A DNA stretch of 64,000 bases, taken from the NCBI GenBank assembly GCA_039182735.1, contig JBCDCB010000003.1, positions 1 through 64,000 of the forward strand, given 5' to 3'. Both the position numbers and the translations under genes were made by a program. Within the stretch, counting starts at the first letter, position 1, and each line of letters opens with the position of its first letter. The DNA comes from JBCDCB01 sp039182735 (GTDB taxonomy: Bacteria > Planctomycetota > Phycisphaerae > Phycisphaerales > UBA1924). This document shows positions 36,625 to 44,851 of this stretch, one piece after another. The notes below the pieces were generated by a model that made no database searches, was not told the origin of the DNA, and saw nothing but the letters and a program-made list of their open reading frames with translations.

Positions 36625-37851
36625 ATGAGCGAACGCCCGGATCTCAACGCGGACCTCGATCGCGTGATGCGCCGATCGTACGGCAAGCTGCTGGCGTTGC
36701 TGGTCGCGTACTCGGGTGACCTCGATGCTTCGGAAGACGCGCTCTCCGCCGCGCTCCTCCGCGCGCTGGACGTCTGGGCGCGCGGCGGTGCGCCCGACAA
36801 CCCGGAAGGATGGTTGCTCGTGACAGCGCGTCGAAGGCTGCTGGATGACAAGCGTCGCGCTTCGCGCCACCGGTCCTTGCTCCGCAAGATGGGCACGCCC
36901 TCGGACGCGGATGCCTCCGAGTCCGAGGTGCAGATCCCTGATGAGCGGCTCCGGCTGCTGTTCCTGTGCGCTCATCCTTCGGTGGACGCCAACGCGCGGG
37001 CGCCGTTGCTGCTCCGCCACGCGTTGGGTCTCGAGAGCGACCGCATCGCCGGGCGGTTCTTGTGCAGCCCGGACGCGATGCGTCAGCGTCTGTCGCGGGC
37101 CACGCGGTCGATCCGTGACGCGGGGGTTCGATTCGAGGTCCCGGGCTTCGACGAGCTCGCCGAGCGGGTCGGCTGCGTGCTGGATGCGGTGTACGGCGCC
37201 TTCGGCGCGGCGCACGACGAACTGCATCTCGAGGGCGCCGTGATCGAGACCGGAGCGACGGACGCGTTGGAACTCGCGCGAGCGTGCGCGGAGTTGATGC
37301 CGGACGAGGCGGAAGCGCACGGTCTGCGTTCGCTCATCGCGGCGTGTCTCTCGAGACGCGCCGCGCAGCGTGACGAGCGAGGCGTTTTCATCCCGCTCGA
37401 CGGGCAGGACACGGGCCGGTGGGATCGCGCGCTGCTTGACGAGGCGGAGGCCTCGCTGCGTCGAGCGAGCCTCACGCCGGGTGCCGGCCCGTACCGCGTC
37501 GAGGCGGCGATCCAGTCCGCGCACGCGTATCGACGCCTCTCCGGATCCGACAACTGGGCAGATATTGTTGACCTGTACGACTTGCTGGTCCGCTTGCGGC
37601 CATCGGTCGGTGCGCTGGTGGGCCGGGCCGCCGCGATCGGAGAGCATCTCGGGCCGGACGCGGCGATCCGGGCGCTCGACGAGATCCCCGTCGCGCGTGT
37701 CACGCGCTACCAGCCCTACTTCGCCGTGCGGGCGCACGCGTTGCAGCGGCTCGGAGATCGCGACGCGAGCGCTCGGGCGCTCCGCTCGGCGATCGGTCTG
37801 ACCGCGGACGCCGGCGTGCGGGCGTACCTGCTCGATGCGGTGCGCGCCTGA
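36625..37851 (+). CDS. ECF-type RNA polymerase sigma factor with long C-terminal extension (ECF42-like)
   Basis: The 408-aa protein starts at ATG 36625. Sigma region 2 (GKLLALLVAYSGDLDASEDALSAALLRAL... GWLLVTARRRLLD) and region 4 (LLLRHALGLESDRIAGRFLCSPDAMRQRLSRATRSI) are complete. A C-terminal extension of about 220 residues (LDAVYGAFGAAHDE..., PYRVEAAIQSAHAYRR, VARVTRYQPYFAVRAHALQRLGD) matches the DUF6596/TPR-like tail of ECF42 factors. No anti-sigma gene is adjacent; in this group the tail itself is thought to control activity. Pairing with the upstream YCII gene supports the assignment. Confidence 0.9.
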   Translation: MSERPDLNADLDRVMRRSYGKLLALLVAYSGDLDASEDALSAALLRALDVWARGGAPDNPEGWLLVTARRRLLDDKRRASRHRSLLRKMGTPSDADASESEVQIPDERLRLLFLCAHPSVDANARAPLLLRHALGLESDRIAGRFLCSPDAMRQRLSRATRSIRDAGVRFEVPGFDELAERVGCVLDAVYGAFGAAHDELHLEGAVIETGATDALELARACAELMPDEAEAHGLRSLIAACLSRRAAQRDERGVFIPLDGQDTGRWDRALLDEAEASLRRASLTPGAGPYRVEAAIQSAHAYRRLSGSDNWADIVDLYDLLVRLRPSVGALVGRAAAIGEHLGPDAAIRALDEIPVARVTRYQPYFAVRAHALQRLGDRDASARALRSAIGLTADAGVRAYLLDAVRA

Positions 37852-37980
37852 CGTCAAGCCGGTGAGCGGTTCTGGCCAGCACGTCGGCCCCTCGGCGCAG
37901 GGTGGCGCACGGCCCCGTGGGGGGCGGTCCGAGGTGAATGAAGATCAGATCTCGAACGCCGGCAAGGCGCGGCGTCTTGC

Positions 37981-38928
37981 TCAGCGCCGCTTCTGTTCGA
38001 GGCGTTCGCCGGTGGGGACGCGGACGTCATAGACGAGCCCGACTTTCGACATCGCCCAGATGACGATCCAACTGGCGTCGAACTCCCACCAGCGCAGCCC
38101 GTGGCGGGCGGAGGTGGGAAAGGCGTGGTGGTTGTTGTGCCAGCCCTCGCCCATGCCGAGCACGCCGAAGATCGGGTTGTTGCGGCTGTGGTCGTGGCTC
38201 TTGAAGGGGCGCGTGCCCCAGATGTGACAGACCGAGTTGATGCTCCACGTGACGTGGTGCACGAGGAAGACGCGGACGAGCCCGCCCCACAAAAAGCCGA
38301 GCAGCGCACCGGTCCAGGTCATGGTGACCAGCCCGCCGATGAGCGCGGGGACGATGAGCCCGATCGCGGCCCAGAGCGGAAAGAGGCTGCTCATCCTGCG
38401 GATGAGCTTGTCTTTCTGCAGATCATGGGTGTACTTCTTGAGATGCTGCGGCTTGAGGCTGAACATCCATCCGACGTGCGCGTGGATGAACCCGAGGAAG
38501 ACGCCCTTGATCCCGCTGCCGTGGCTGTGCGGCGAATGGGGGTCGTGCTCGTCGTCGCTGTGTTGATGGTGCTTGCGATGCACGGCGACCCATTCGAGGA
38601 CGGGACCTTCGACGGCCATCGATCCCATGATCGCCAGCAGCGCGGCGACCGGCTTCGAGGTCTTGAACGACCGGTGCGTGAAGAAGCGGTGGTACCCGAT
38701 CGTGATCCCGAAGGCGGTGATGACGTACATCACGACCAAGAGGATGAGGTACGTCCAGTTGAAGGCGATGCCCCAGAGCAGGATGATCGCGGCGATGAGC
38801 CCGAGGAAGGGGACGACGACGCCGATGAAGTTCGCGACCTTCATCGCGATCGGCGCGCGGTCCGGGTCGTCCGCGGAGACGGGGTTGATGGGCTGTGTGA
38901 CAGCGGTTCGTGGCGCGTGAGCGGTCAT
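37981..38928 (-). CDS. Acyl-lipid/acyl-CoA desaturase
   Basis: The 315-aa protein starts at ATG 38928. Three histidine boxes of membrane fatty-acid desaturases are present: HRFFTH, HRKHHQHSD and GEGWHNNHH. Hydrophobic helices (FIGVVVPFLGLIAAIILL, LILLVVMYVITAFGI, ALIGGLVTMTWTGALLGFLWGG) place the di-iron site at the cytoplasmic face. It introduces a double bond, probably delta-9, and would set membrane fluidity. A paralogue lies at 41409 on the opposite strand with only moderate similarity. Confidence 0.92.
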   Translation of the reverse strand: MTAHAPRTAVTQPINPVSADDPDRAPIAMKVANFIGVVVPFLGLIAAIILLWGIAFNWTYLILLVVMYVITAFGITIGYHRFFTHRSFKTSKPVAALLAIMGSMAVEGPVLEWVAVHRKHHQHSDDEHDPHSPHSHGSGIKGVFLGFIHAHVGWMFSLKPQHLKKYTHDLQKDKLIRRMSSLFPLWAAIGLIVPALIGGLVTMTWTGALLGFLWGGLVRVFLVHHVTWSINSVCHIWGTRPFKSHDHSRNNPIFGVLGMGEGWHNNHHAFPTSARHGLRWWEFDASWIVIWAMSKVGLVYDVRVPTGERLEQKRR

Positions 38929-39171
38929 GTCGCGAGTCCGTTCGCACATTCGTGCGCCGAGGTCTGTGTGGAAGCGGACGTCGTCGTCCGCGCGGGCGCG
39001 AGTTTACCGGCGGCACGCGCGCGGTGCGATCGCCCGATTCCCGTGTGGGGCATGGAGAACGGCGTGTCGTTGGTGCGTCGGAGCAGAGTTTGGGGAAGCA
39101 CGCCGACCACTGATTGGGCGATCGGCGTGCGGAGTTTTGAGGTCGGTTCGCCCCGGTGGGGGGCGAGTTGA

Positions 39172-39477
39172 TTACCAGCGACCGCCGCCGCCGCCGCCTC
39201 GGCCGCCGCGGTATCCGCCGCCACCGCCGCCGCGGTCTTCGCGGGGCTTGGCTTCGTTGACCTTGATGTTGCGTCCGCCGATGTTGGCGCCGTCGAGGGC
39301 CTGCATGGCGTTGCGTGCGTCGTCGTCGCCCATTTCGACGAACCCGAAGCCGCGGGGGCGTCCGGTCTCACGGTCCATCACGAGGACCGCGCTCTGCACG
39401 GCACCGTGCTCGGCAAAGACGGACTCAAGCTCCGATTCGGTGGTATCGAACGACAGGTTTCCGACGTACATCTTCAT
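39172..39477 (-). CDS. Glycine-rich RNA-binding protein (RRM)
   Basis: The 101-aa protein starts at ATG 39477 (MKMYVGNLSF). RNP2 is MYVGNLSF and RNP1 is RGFGFVEM; the domain is complete at about 80 residues. The tail is Gly/Arg rich (GGGGGGYRGGRGGGG). Bacterial RRM proteins of this kind, best known from cyanobacteria, bind RNA and are often cold-induced. The neighbouring desaturase gene on the same strand, another cold-response function, is suggestive but not proof of coregulation. The leader of about 190 nt is unexplained. Confidence 0.9.
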   Translation of the reverse strand: MKMYVGNLSFDTTESELESVFAEHGAVQSAVLVMDRETGRPRGFGFVEMGDDDARNAMQALDGANIGGRNIKVNEAKPREDRGGGGGGYRGGRGGGGGGRW

Positions 39478-39664
39478 GGAGAGGTCTCCGGCCCGATTGT
39501 TCAGCCAGCGGAGATCCTCGGGATCGATCTGCGTCGGGCTCGTCGGGACGGGCGTCATCGCCTGCTCGCCGACGGATCAGGAACGTTGCACCGCAAGTCT
39601 ATCTCGGGTCCGGCGAGATGTCACCGGGAAATCCGTCCGAGTTCACGGGGGTCGCGAGCCCGGG

Positions 39665-41257
39665 TCAGCGTGCGCCGAGCGCGTCGGCGATCTCCCCGAG
39701 TCGGATCGACGCACCGAGGCACTGCCGGTCGGTCGGGGTGAGGCTCCCGTCGCCCGAGACGTCTGCGGGCGAGGCGTTGAAGCGGTAGAGGTCTTCCACG
39801 TCCGCGGCGCCGTCGCCGCTCAGGTCGATCGCGCACGCCGAGACGTGGACGATCGAGAACCCGTCCACGAAGAACGCGCGTTCGGCGCCAACGCGGAAGC
39901 GGAGCGGCTCGACCGGGCCGCGCGGCGCGCCGGTGTCCGCGTTCGCGTAGTTGCCCGTGTCCGACACGTTCGTCAGCGTGTTGTTCTCAACCTCGACGGC
40001 GCTCACGGCAGGGTCCGAGCTGTTGCGGATCAGCGGCCTCGAGAGCCCGTTCATCTCGATGATGTTGTCGCGGATCGAGAGGGTCGCCAGCGCCGGCACA
40101 TCCCCATCGTTGTTCGCGTTCAGCTTGAAGCCGAAGAGACCCTCCGTGCGCGGCGTGACGGTGGTGTTCGTAATGATGTGGTTGTTGAAGAACTCGGCGG
40201 CGTCGTAGATCGGTGCGGACCAGAAGACGCCCCGCCCCGGGTTGCGAACGTTGTTGTTGTGGAACGCGGTGGGCCCGGGCGTGACGGGCGAGCCGTTGTT
40301 CCCGAAGGTGGTGATGAGGTTCCCGCCGTCGTCATCGAGTTGGAAGTCGAAGAGGTTGCGGTGCACCTCCAAGCCGTTGCGCGGGCCTTCGATCGAGTAG
40401 GTGCGCTGGAAGTAGTTGCGGTGGATGTCGAAGGACTCGCCCAGCGCGAGCGTGGGGCCGCCGGCGAACTTGGGGATCGAGACGACCCCGTCGAGCCAGT
40501 TGGCGAAGATCTCGACGCCGTCGTCGTTCTCAAAGGGGAGCTCGATGGAGAAGGAGACGTCGATGGTGTTGTGGTAGATGCGCGTGTCGTTGAACTTGCG
40601 CCCCTTGACGCCGAAGACGTTGCTGGGGGCGGAGGGCGAGAGCGCGAAGGTGTTGTTGAAGATGTCGGTGGTGGTGTGGAAGGTGCTGAAGATGGATCCG
40701 CCGGTCGGCCCGCTGGTGACCTGCGCGCGCCCGCCGGCGTCGATGAAGGTGTTGCCGTGGATCGCGCCGTCGTTGACGCGGAAGAGGCGGACACCCGACC
40801 AGAGGAAGGAGTCGATCGTGCAGTCGCGCACGACGAGCCCGTCGGAGTTGTTGCCGAAGATCGCGCCGTGGAGTTCGGGCCCGATGAGCGTGAGGTTGGC
40901 GATGGTGACGCCTGTGGTGTTGTTGTCGAGGTTGATGAGGTAGGCCGAGCGATCGACGGAGTTGCTATCGACCGCGTTGTCCGGGAGCCCGGCGTTGCCG
41001 ACGTTCCAGATGGCGGCGTCGTTGCGGATGATCGACTCGCCCGGGCCGGTGCCGATGATCGCCATGCCCTGCTTCGGCAGGAGCGAGGCGCCGATCGAGT
41101 AGGTGCCCGGCGCGACGAGGACGGTGTCGCCCGCGTCGCCGTTGGTGACCGCATCGACAAGTTCCGCCGGCGTGCTGACGTGCGTGGCGCCGAAAGCGGG
41201 GGCGCTCAGTGCGAGCGTGATCGACCAGGCCAGTTCGAAGCGTGTCGCGCGGTGCAT
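39665..41257 (-). CDS. Exported right-handed beta-helix protein with dockerin-type tail
   Basis: The 530-aa protein starts at ATG 41257. A signal peptide (LAWSITLALSAPAFGA) is followed by STPAELVDAVTNGDAGDTVLVAPGTY-like opening of a parallel beta-helix. Repeated coils follow, with N-x-F/I-x-N ladders (IHGNTFIDAGG, IFNNTFAL, IYHNTIDV, IHRNYFQRT, VHRNLFDF). The C-terminal 40 residues hold two Ca-binding loops, DLSGDGAADVEDLY and DVSGDGSLTPTDRQ, as in type I dockerin repeats of planctomycetes. It is probably a secreted polysaccharide-binding or lyase-like protein; no catalytic residues are assigned. Confidence 0.83.
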   Translation of the reverse strand: MHRATRFELAWSITLALSAPAFGATHVSTPAELVDAVTNGDAGDTVLVAPGTYSIGASLLPKQGMAIIGTGPGESIIRNDAAIWNVGNAGLPDNAVDSNSVDRSAYLINLDNNTTGVTIANLTLIGPELHGAIFGNNSDGLVVRDCTIDSFLWSGVRLFRVNDGAIHGNTFIDAGGRAQVTSGPTGGSIFSTFHTTTDIFNNTFALSPSAPSNVFGVKGRKFNDTRIYHNTIDVSFSIELPFENDDGVEIFANWLDGVVSIPKFAGGPTLALGESFDIHRNYFQRTYSIEGPRNGLEVHRNLFDFQLDDDGGNLITTFGNNGSPVTPGPTAFHNNNVRNPGRGVFWSAPIYDAAEFFNNHIITNTTVTPRTEGLFGFKLNANNDGDVPALATLSIRDNIIEMNGLSRPLIRNSSDPAVSAVEVENNTLTNVSDTGNYANADTGAPRGPVEPLRFRVGAERAFFVDGFSIVHVSACAIDLSGDGAADVEDLYRFNASPADVSGDGSLTPTDRQCLGASIRLGEIADALGAR

Positions 41258-41408
41258 CGGTCGATCTCCGGAGACGTGCCGAGGGATTGTTGGCGGGTCC
41301 GAATCCCTATTGCGGGGTATATGAGCGGGCGTTGTCGAGATTTTTGCGGGGCGCGAAACTCGGTTAGGGTTCTTGGTTGTTCCGCCGCACGCGATCGAAG
41401 GGACCTCA

Positions 41409-42383
41409 ATGACCTCACTGCCCGCGACGGGGACGGCCCCCGAGTCCGCCGACCCCGACGCGCACGTCTCGCTGCCGCTGCCAGACATGGTCACGCCGGG
41501 CAAGGTGCTGTGGCCCTACGCCATCACGATCGGGCTGTTCCACGTGATCGCGCTCGGCGCGTTCGTGCCGTGGCTCTTTACGTGGACCGCGGCGATCACG
41601 ATGGTCGTTGGCGTCTTTGTCTTCGGGCAGGGCATCAACCTGTGCTACCACCGGCTGCTCTCGCACCGCAGCTTCGTGGTGCCGCTGTGGCTCGAGCGGT
41701 TCTTTGTGATGATCGCGCTGTGCTGCATGCAGGACACGCCCGGCAAGTGGGTCGCGATCCACCGCTACCACCACAACCACTCGGACCATCAGGAGGACCC
41801 GCACTCCCCGCTGGTCAACTTCCTGTGGGCGCACGTGGGGTGGCTGATCATCCAGAACCCCGGCGCGCACAACGTTGGCGTGTACCGCAAGTTCGCGGGC
41901 GACGTGCTCAAGGATCCGTTCTACCTCAAGCTCGAGAAGACGCTGCTGTGGGTGTGGATCTACATCGCGCACGCGGCGCTCTTCACGCTGATCGGCGCCG
42001 CGGTCGGGTGGTTCGTCGAGGGCTCGCTGGCCGGCGCGCTCCGCTTCGGCATGAGCATGCTCGTGTGGGGCGTGATCCTGCGCACCGTCGTCGTGTGGCA
42101 CATCACGTGGTCGGTGAACTCGCTCACGCACCTGTTCGGCTACCAGACCTACAAGACCGGCGAGAACAGCCGCAACAACTGGCTCGTCGGGCTCCTCGCG
42201 GTGGGCGAGGGGTGGCACAACAACCACCATCACGACCCGGCGAGCGCCAGCAACCAGCACCGCTGGTACGAGCTCGACTTCACGTACTACGTGATCAAGG
42301 CGCTTGAGGTCGTCGGGCTCGCGAAAAAGGTGACGCAGCCGCGCCACGTGCGCCACGCGGGGCGCGACGCGTCGGCCGCCTGA
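41409..42383 (+). CDS. Acyl-CoA desaturase-like protein
   Basis: The 324-aa protein starts at ATG 41409. Histidine boxes are HRLLSHRSF, HRYHHNHSD and GEGWHNNHHHD, with four hydrophobic segments (GLFHVIALGAFVPWLF, AITMVVGVFVFGQGI, WIYIAHAALFTLIGAAVGW, MLVWGVILRTVVVWHI). It belongs to the membrane di-iron desaturase/hydroxylase superfamily. Sequence outside the boxes differs from the desaturase at 37981, so the two may act on different chain positions. Its stop lies 1 nt from the convergent sigma-factor gene, leaving no room for a terminator between them. Confidence 0.9.
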   Translation: MTSLPATGTAPESADPDAHVSLPLPDMVTPGKVLWPYAITIGLFHVIALGAFVPWLFTWTAAITMVVGVFVFGQGINLCYHRLLSHRSFVVPLWLERFFVMIALCCMQDTPGKWVAIHRYHHNHSDHQEDPHSPLVNFLWAHVGWLIIQNPGAHNVGVYRKFAGDVLKDPFYLKLEKTLLWVWIYIAHAALFTLIGAAVGWFVEGSLAGALRFGMSMLVWGVILRTVVVWHITWSVNSLTHLFGYQTYKTGENSRNNWLVGLLAVGEGWHNNHHHDPASASNQHRWYELDFTYYVIKALEVVGLAKKVTQPRHVRHAGRDASAA

Positions 42384-42384
42384 C

Positions 42385-42870
42385 TCACGCATCGACCGCT
42401 TCCTCCGACATCGAGGCCCGCATCGCCTTGCGGGCGCGGTACGCGCGCGACCAGACCGTGCCCTCCGGAATGTTGAGGATCTCGCCGACGAGGGCTGCGG
42501 GCAGGTCACGCAGGTTCATGAGGATCACCACGAGGCGGAGTTCTTCGGGCAGCCCATCGATCGCGCGCCGCAGCGCGTCGAGCTCGCCCGTGTCGCTCGC
42601 GTGTGCGTCTGAGCGCACGTGCGATGCGTCTCGCCTGGCGTTCGCGTCCTGCTTCAGCCGGAGGCGGTTCGCGGCGCGGATGGCGATGCGGTAGAGCCAC
42701 GTCTCGGGGGAGGACTCGTCGCGGAAGGACTTCGCGGCCTTGTGCGCCGAAACGAAAGCTTCCTGCACGGCGTCCTCGGCGAGCGCGTGGCTGCCGGTGA
42801 GCTGCAGCGCGACGGCGACGAGGCGCTTGGCGTGGGTGCGGTAGACGGCGTCGAGATCAGGCGGTGTCAT
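42385..42870 (-). CDS. ECF-type RNA polymerase sigma factor
   Basis: The 161-aa protein starts at ATG 42870, inside the 3' end of the upstream membrane-protein gene. Region 2 is LDAVYRTHAKRLVAVALQL...AEDAVQEAFVSAHK with SSPETWLYRIAIRAANRLR. Region 4 is GLPEELRLVVILMNLRD... and NIPEGTVWSRAYRARKAM. Length is typical for an ECF factor. The overlapping partner gene, which would normally be an anti-sigma factor, is upstream rather than downstream. Confidence 0.9.
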   Translation of the reverse strand: MTPPDLDAVYRTHAKRLVAVALQLTGSHALAEDAVQEAFVSAHKAAKSFRDESSPETWLYRIAIRAANRLRLKQDANARRDASHVRSDAHASDTGELDALRRAIDGLPEELRLVVILMNLRDLPAALVGEILNIPEGTVWSRAYRARKAMRASMSEEAVDA

Positions 42871-43600
42871 CGCTGCCGCCCTTCTTGGAGATCGGGCGAC
42901 CGGTGCGGTCGAGCACGCCGAGGCGGAAACCTCGCATGCGGTCGACATGCCTTCGGCTAAAGGCGTAGTAGAGGTTTGCGATACCGCTCGCGAAAATGGC
43001 ACCGTGCAGCATGAGGCGTTGCCCGGTCTGCAGGCTCTCGATCAGCAACAGCGTGAAGCCGATCATCATCAGGATGGCGCAGGCCCGGTAGACAACCACC
43101 CAGTTGTTGACGCGGGTTCTGTGCTCGGCGTACTCCAGCCTGAACTCTTCGCTGGTGTGCTGAGCGCCGGCGAGCCGGTGCGCGCCGCGGACCCACGGGA
43201 TCCACACGACAAGCATGCTCGCCACCATCAGTGCCGCGATCAAGACAAAGAATGGGGATTGGAGCGACGCGAAGCCGCCCGAACTCCACACGAACGAGCC
43301 GATGATCAGCGCGGTGAGGAGCGGGGCGAACCAGATGAGTCGTTTCGTCGCTTCGACCTCTGCCTTCACAGCGTTCTGCGCAGTTTCTTCGTCGAACTCG
43401 TTCATCGCGCGTTCGACGAGCGCGTGGATGTTCGCCGACTCGTCGATGGAGCGATCGAGTTCCTTCTGCAGGCGCGGGTCGGCGGCGAGGGCCTCGCCGA
43501 GCTCGCGCTGCTCGTCCTCGCTGAGGGCGCCTCGCACGCTCTTCTCGATGAGGATGCCGATGCGTTCGTCCGGGTCCAGTGGGGGGTCGATGCTGGTCAT
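42857..43600 (-). CDS. Membrane protein, possible anti-sigma factor
   Basis: The 247-aa protein starts at ATG 43600, with GGAGG 5 nt before it; two ATGs slightly upstream are less well placed. The N-terminal 75 residues (ERIGILIEKSVRGALSEDEQRELGEALAADPRLQKELDRS) resemble the cytoplasmic helical region of anti-sigma factors that count 'layers' of a zinc-finger-less type. Four hydrophobic segments follow (LIWFAPLLTALIIGSFVW, FFVLIAALMVASMLVVWIPW, YRACAILMMIGFTLLLI, HGAIFASGIANLYYAF). No HxxxCxxC zinc motif is present. The 3' end overlaps the sigma gene by 14 nt, so translation is probably coupled. The anti-sigma role is inferred from position and topology. Confidence 0.6.
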   Translation of the reverse strand: MTSIDPPLDPDERIGILIEKSVRGALSEDEQRELGEALAADPRLQKELDRSIDESANIHALVERAMNEFDEETAQNAVKAEVEATKRLIWFAPLLTALIIGSFVWSSGGFASLQSPFFVLIAALMVASMLVVWIPWVRGAHRLAGAQHTSEEFRLEYAEHRTRVNNWVVVYRACAILMMIGFTLLLIESLQTGQRLMLHGAIFASGIANLYYAFSRRHVDRMRGFRLGVLDRTGRPISKKGGSDDTA

Positions 43601-43768
43601 TCGTGCCTCCATCATGTTGGAGGCGGCCCGGCGGCGTCACCTTCACACGCTTGGCAAAAAATCTTCTACCCGGATCCTGCTCGCAGCCGTCTCGATCGGC
43701 CTTGCCGAGCGATTCGTCGCGACGGGTATCCTGTGCCTCGCCCACTTCGGACGAAACGGGAGCGACCC

Positions 43769-44251
43769 ATGCACGTTCAGCCAACACCGCAGCACGAATG
43801 GCTCAGGCAGCTCGTCGGCACGTGGACCATCGAGTCCTCGTGCGACATGGGCGACGGCAGCCCGCCGATGACGAGCACCGCCCGCGAGGTCGTGCGCGCG
43901 ATGGGCGAACTGTGGATCATCGCCGAGATGACCGGCGAAATCCCCGGCGGCGGCGCGTTCAACTCCATCATGACGCTCGGATACGACAGCGCGAAGGAGC
44001 GCTTCGTCGGGTCGTGGGCGGGCACGCCCATGACCAACATGTTCGTGTACGACGGCGCGCTCGACGCGGCGCAGAAGACTCTGACGCTCTCGACGCCGGG
44101 CCCGGGCATGGAAGACCCGACCAAGACGTGCAACTACGAGGACGTCATCGAACTCGTCACGAACGATGAACGCCTGTTCCATTCGCAGATGCAGCTCGAC
44201 GACGGCACATGGAACCGCTTCATGACCGGTGTGTACCGGCGCGAAGCGTGA
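43769..44251 (+). CDS. DUF1579-like protein
   Basis: The 160-aa protein starts at ATG 43769. HEWLRQLVGTWTIESSCDMGDG opens the family, and FNSIMTLGYDSAKERFVGSWAGT and MFVYDGALD continue it. The fold is a lipocalin/calycin-like barrel; biochemical function is unknown in the family. It has no signal peptide. It is divergent from the membrane-protein/sigma pair with about 170 nt between. Confidence 0.82.
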   Translation: MHVQPTPQHEWLRQLVGTWTIESSCDMGDGSPPMTSTAREVVRAMGELWIIAEMTGEIPGGGAFNSIMTLGYDSAKERFVGSWAGTPMTNMFVYDGALDAAQKTLTLSTPGPGMEDPTKTCNYEDVIELVTNDERLFHSQMQLDDGTWNRFMTGVYRREA

Positions 44252-44479
44252 ACACCCGGAAACCGAAACAAGGCCTAGGCGGGGACCCGAGCCCTGCGCA
44301 ACCGATCACAAGTGGACTGTGATCGTCGGTTCTCGGTATCCGCGTCAGGAGCCGCTTCGATCACGACGTCGTGCTCGATCTGGAACGTGTTGCCGCTGCG
44401 GAACATGAAGACGTTGAAGCGCGCGCCGAGCGCACGACGTCATGCGAGCTTCCTGCGACGGACGCGACCCGCTCGCCGC

Positions 44480-44851
44480 TCACGCCCACCGAAGCACGGC
44501 CTCGACGGTGCTCGGTGGATCCTTGTTGAACGCGAACTTCGCGTTTGGTGCGTGCGCGTGGCAAGTGTTCACGAGCTCCTCGAAGAGCAGCAGGTGATCC
44601 GGGTCCGCCCGCACGCCGGCACCGATCGAGATGATGTCGGGCGGCGACTGCCCGATCGCCGCGACGACCTCGTCGCTGGCGCGTGAGACGTCACGGATGA
44701 GGCACCACGTCGGCTCGAAGCCCGCGTCTTCGAGGCGGGCCTTCACCTCGCCGAACGCATCGACGAGCGACTCCGGCGAGAGCCCCGGCCACTTGGAGAA
44801 GTCCACCGCCGACTGATGAAGCCCGATGAGCAGAACGTTCTTCGAGGTCAC
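44480..44851 (-). CDS. Small conserved protein of unknown function
   Basis: The 123-aa protein starts at GTG 44851, which has AGGAGCG at good spacing upstream. The start overlaps the stop of the GIY-YIG gene (GTGA), but this looks accidental because the ribosome site lies outside the tRNA-derived repeat. The sequence opens NVLLIGLHQSAVDFSKWPGLSPE and contains DIISIGAGVRADPDHLLLFEELVN and FNKDPPSTVEAVLRW. It resembles a flavodoxin/Rossmann-like alpha-beta sandwich found as stand-alone small proteins in many bacteria. No catalytic role is known to me. Confidence 0.72.
   Translation of the reverse strand: MTSKNVLLIGLHQSAVDFSKWPGLSPESLVDAFGEVKARLEDAGFEPTWCLIRDVSRASDEVVAAIGQSPPDIISIGAGVRADPDHLLLFEELVNTCHAHAPNAKFAFNKDPPSTVEAVLRWA

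Noticed and set aside
38929..39171. Hairpins downstream of the RRM gene on the minus strand
   Set aside because: Stems of 6 bp exist, but neither is followed by a T-run on the minus strand, so no terminator is claimed.
39172..39250. GCCGCC-rich low-complexity tract resembling a repeat array
   Set aside because: It encodes the Gly/Arg-rich tail of the RRM protein and has no regular spacer structure, so it is not a CRISPR or satellite array.
38927..42307. An 1126-codon open frame on the plus strand
   Set aside because: It crosses the RRM, beta-helix and second desaturase genes in the wrong frame or strand and has no domain.
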